Source: UKL13-2 sp044229235
Lineage (GTDB): Bacteria; Pseudomonadota; Gammaproteobacteria; Burkholderiales; Usitatibacteraceae
Direction of reading: 5' to 3'
Assembly (NCBI GenBank): GCA_044229235.1
Contig: JBGATH010000005.1
Span: forward strand, 103,400 to 167,399
Length of the DNA: 64,000 bases
Positions 63,761 to 64,000 of the stretch are shown one piece after another (position 1 is the stretch's first letter; every line of letters begins with the position of its first letter). Below the pieces are notes generated by a model. That model had not been told where the DNA came from and made no database searches. It saw only the letters and a program-made list of their open reading frames with translations. Position numbers and translations under genes: made by a program.

Positions 63761-64000
63761 TTGATAAATCTTAGGAAAAGAAACTTTTTACGCGGCCGGG
63801 TCGCGGCGAAAGCCGAGGCGCCGCCGCGTCCGCCGTGGTCAGTTTTGCCCGATGCCGAATTCACCGCACGCTGCACCCGTTGCGGCGATTGCATCGGCGT
63901 TTGCCCGAGCAAGGTACTTTCAAAGGGCGACGGCGGCTTTCCCGTCATCCTCTTCAAGCACGCCGGCTGCAGCCTCTGCGGCGATTGCGCGAAAGTCTGC
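63761..64000 (+). CDS. napF: NapF, ferredoxin-type protein (partial)
   Basis: Runs off the right edge; 80 codons visible from a TTG at 63761 (LINLRKRNFLRGR). No ATG is in frame upstream, and no strong ribosome site is seen. FLRGR is the usual NapF opening, followed by CTRCGDCIGVCPSKVL and CSLCGDCAKVC, the first two 4Fe-4S clusters. Assists NapA maturation in the cytoplasm. Divergent from napDAGHBC. Confidence 0.85.
   Translation, partial: MINLRKRNFLRGRVAAKAEAPPRPPWSVLPDAEFTARCTRCGDCIGVCPSKVLSKGDGGFPVILFKHAGCSLCGDCAKVC

Overview
The window looks like a GC-rich betaproteobacterial chromosome segment (Burkholderiales/Rhodocyclales-like). This rests on the DUF2788 and DUF2189 genes, the PEP-CTERM protein, the TAXI-type TRAP transporter, the nap operon with an FNR box, and dense opine-type ABC and FAD-oxidoreductase genes. 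No rRNA, tRNA, CRISPR array, phage module or replication origin was seen. Exact taxonomy cannot be fixed from the sequence alone.

Layout. 1-230: tail of a PepSY membrane protein. 227-8953 (minus): a tightly coupled catabolic operon (HAD dehalogenase-like protein, DAO-type oxidase, peptide/opine ABC importer of five domains on four genes, HcnB/opine-oxidase-like flavoprotein). 9333-16904 (plus): a divergent companion set (GNAT, GhrA-like reductase, class III aminotransferase, tartrate dehydrogenase-like enzyme, succinate-semialdehyde dehydrogenase, second DAO oxidase). Together they read as one ~16 kb module for importing and oxidising an N-substituted amine, amino acid or opine-like compound; the substrate is not identifiable. 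17.2-21.8 kb: an NTF2-like protein and an AttH-type lipocalin/FtsX/ATPase ABC system. 22-31.6 kb: many small single genes (GNATs, tautomerase, hydrolases, RidA, isochorismatase, potassium channel, DUF2189-DUF2788).

31.6-45.3 kb is repeat-rich and damaged. It holds a 222-bp tandem array, then a run of genes interrupted by frameshifts or a stop (class V aminotransferase, hemerythrin protein, luciferase-like monooxygenase, glgA, glgC, later a serine hydrolase), a MITE-like palindrome, and an IS30-family element sitting in the loop of a palindromic repeat. Either this is gene decay or the consensus sequence is poor here; reads would decide.

45.4-57.6 kb: an MFS exporter with a two-gene split PEP-synthase/dikinase-like enzyme, an esterase, a TAXI-TRAP transporter, an RraA-like protein, TspO, a lipoprotein hydrolase and a diguanylate cyclase. 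57.8-64.0 kb: periplasmic nitrate reductase genes napDAGHBC (minus), with napF divergent and a perfect FNR-type site between them.

At least six dispersed copies of one palindromic intergenic repeat occur across the window, one of them split by the IS30 element. No single gene cluster can be proven to be a new system; the best candidates are the split dikinase pair with its MFS neighbour and the opine-like catabolic module.
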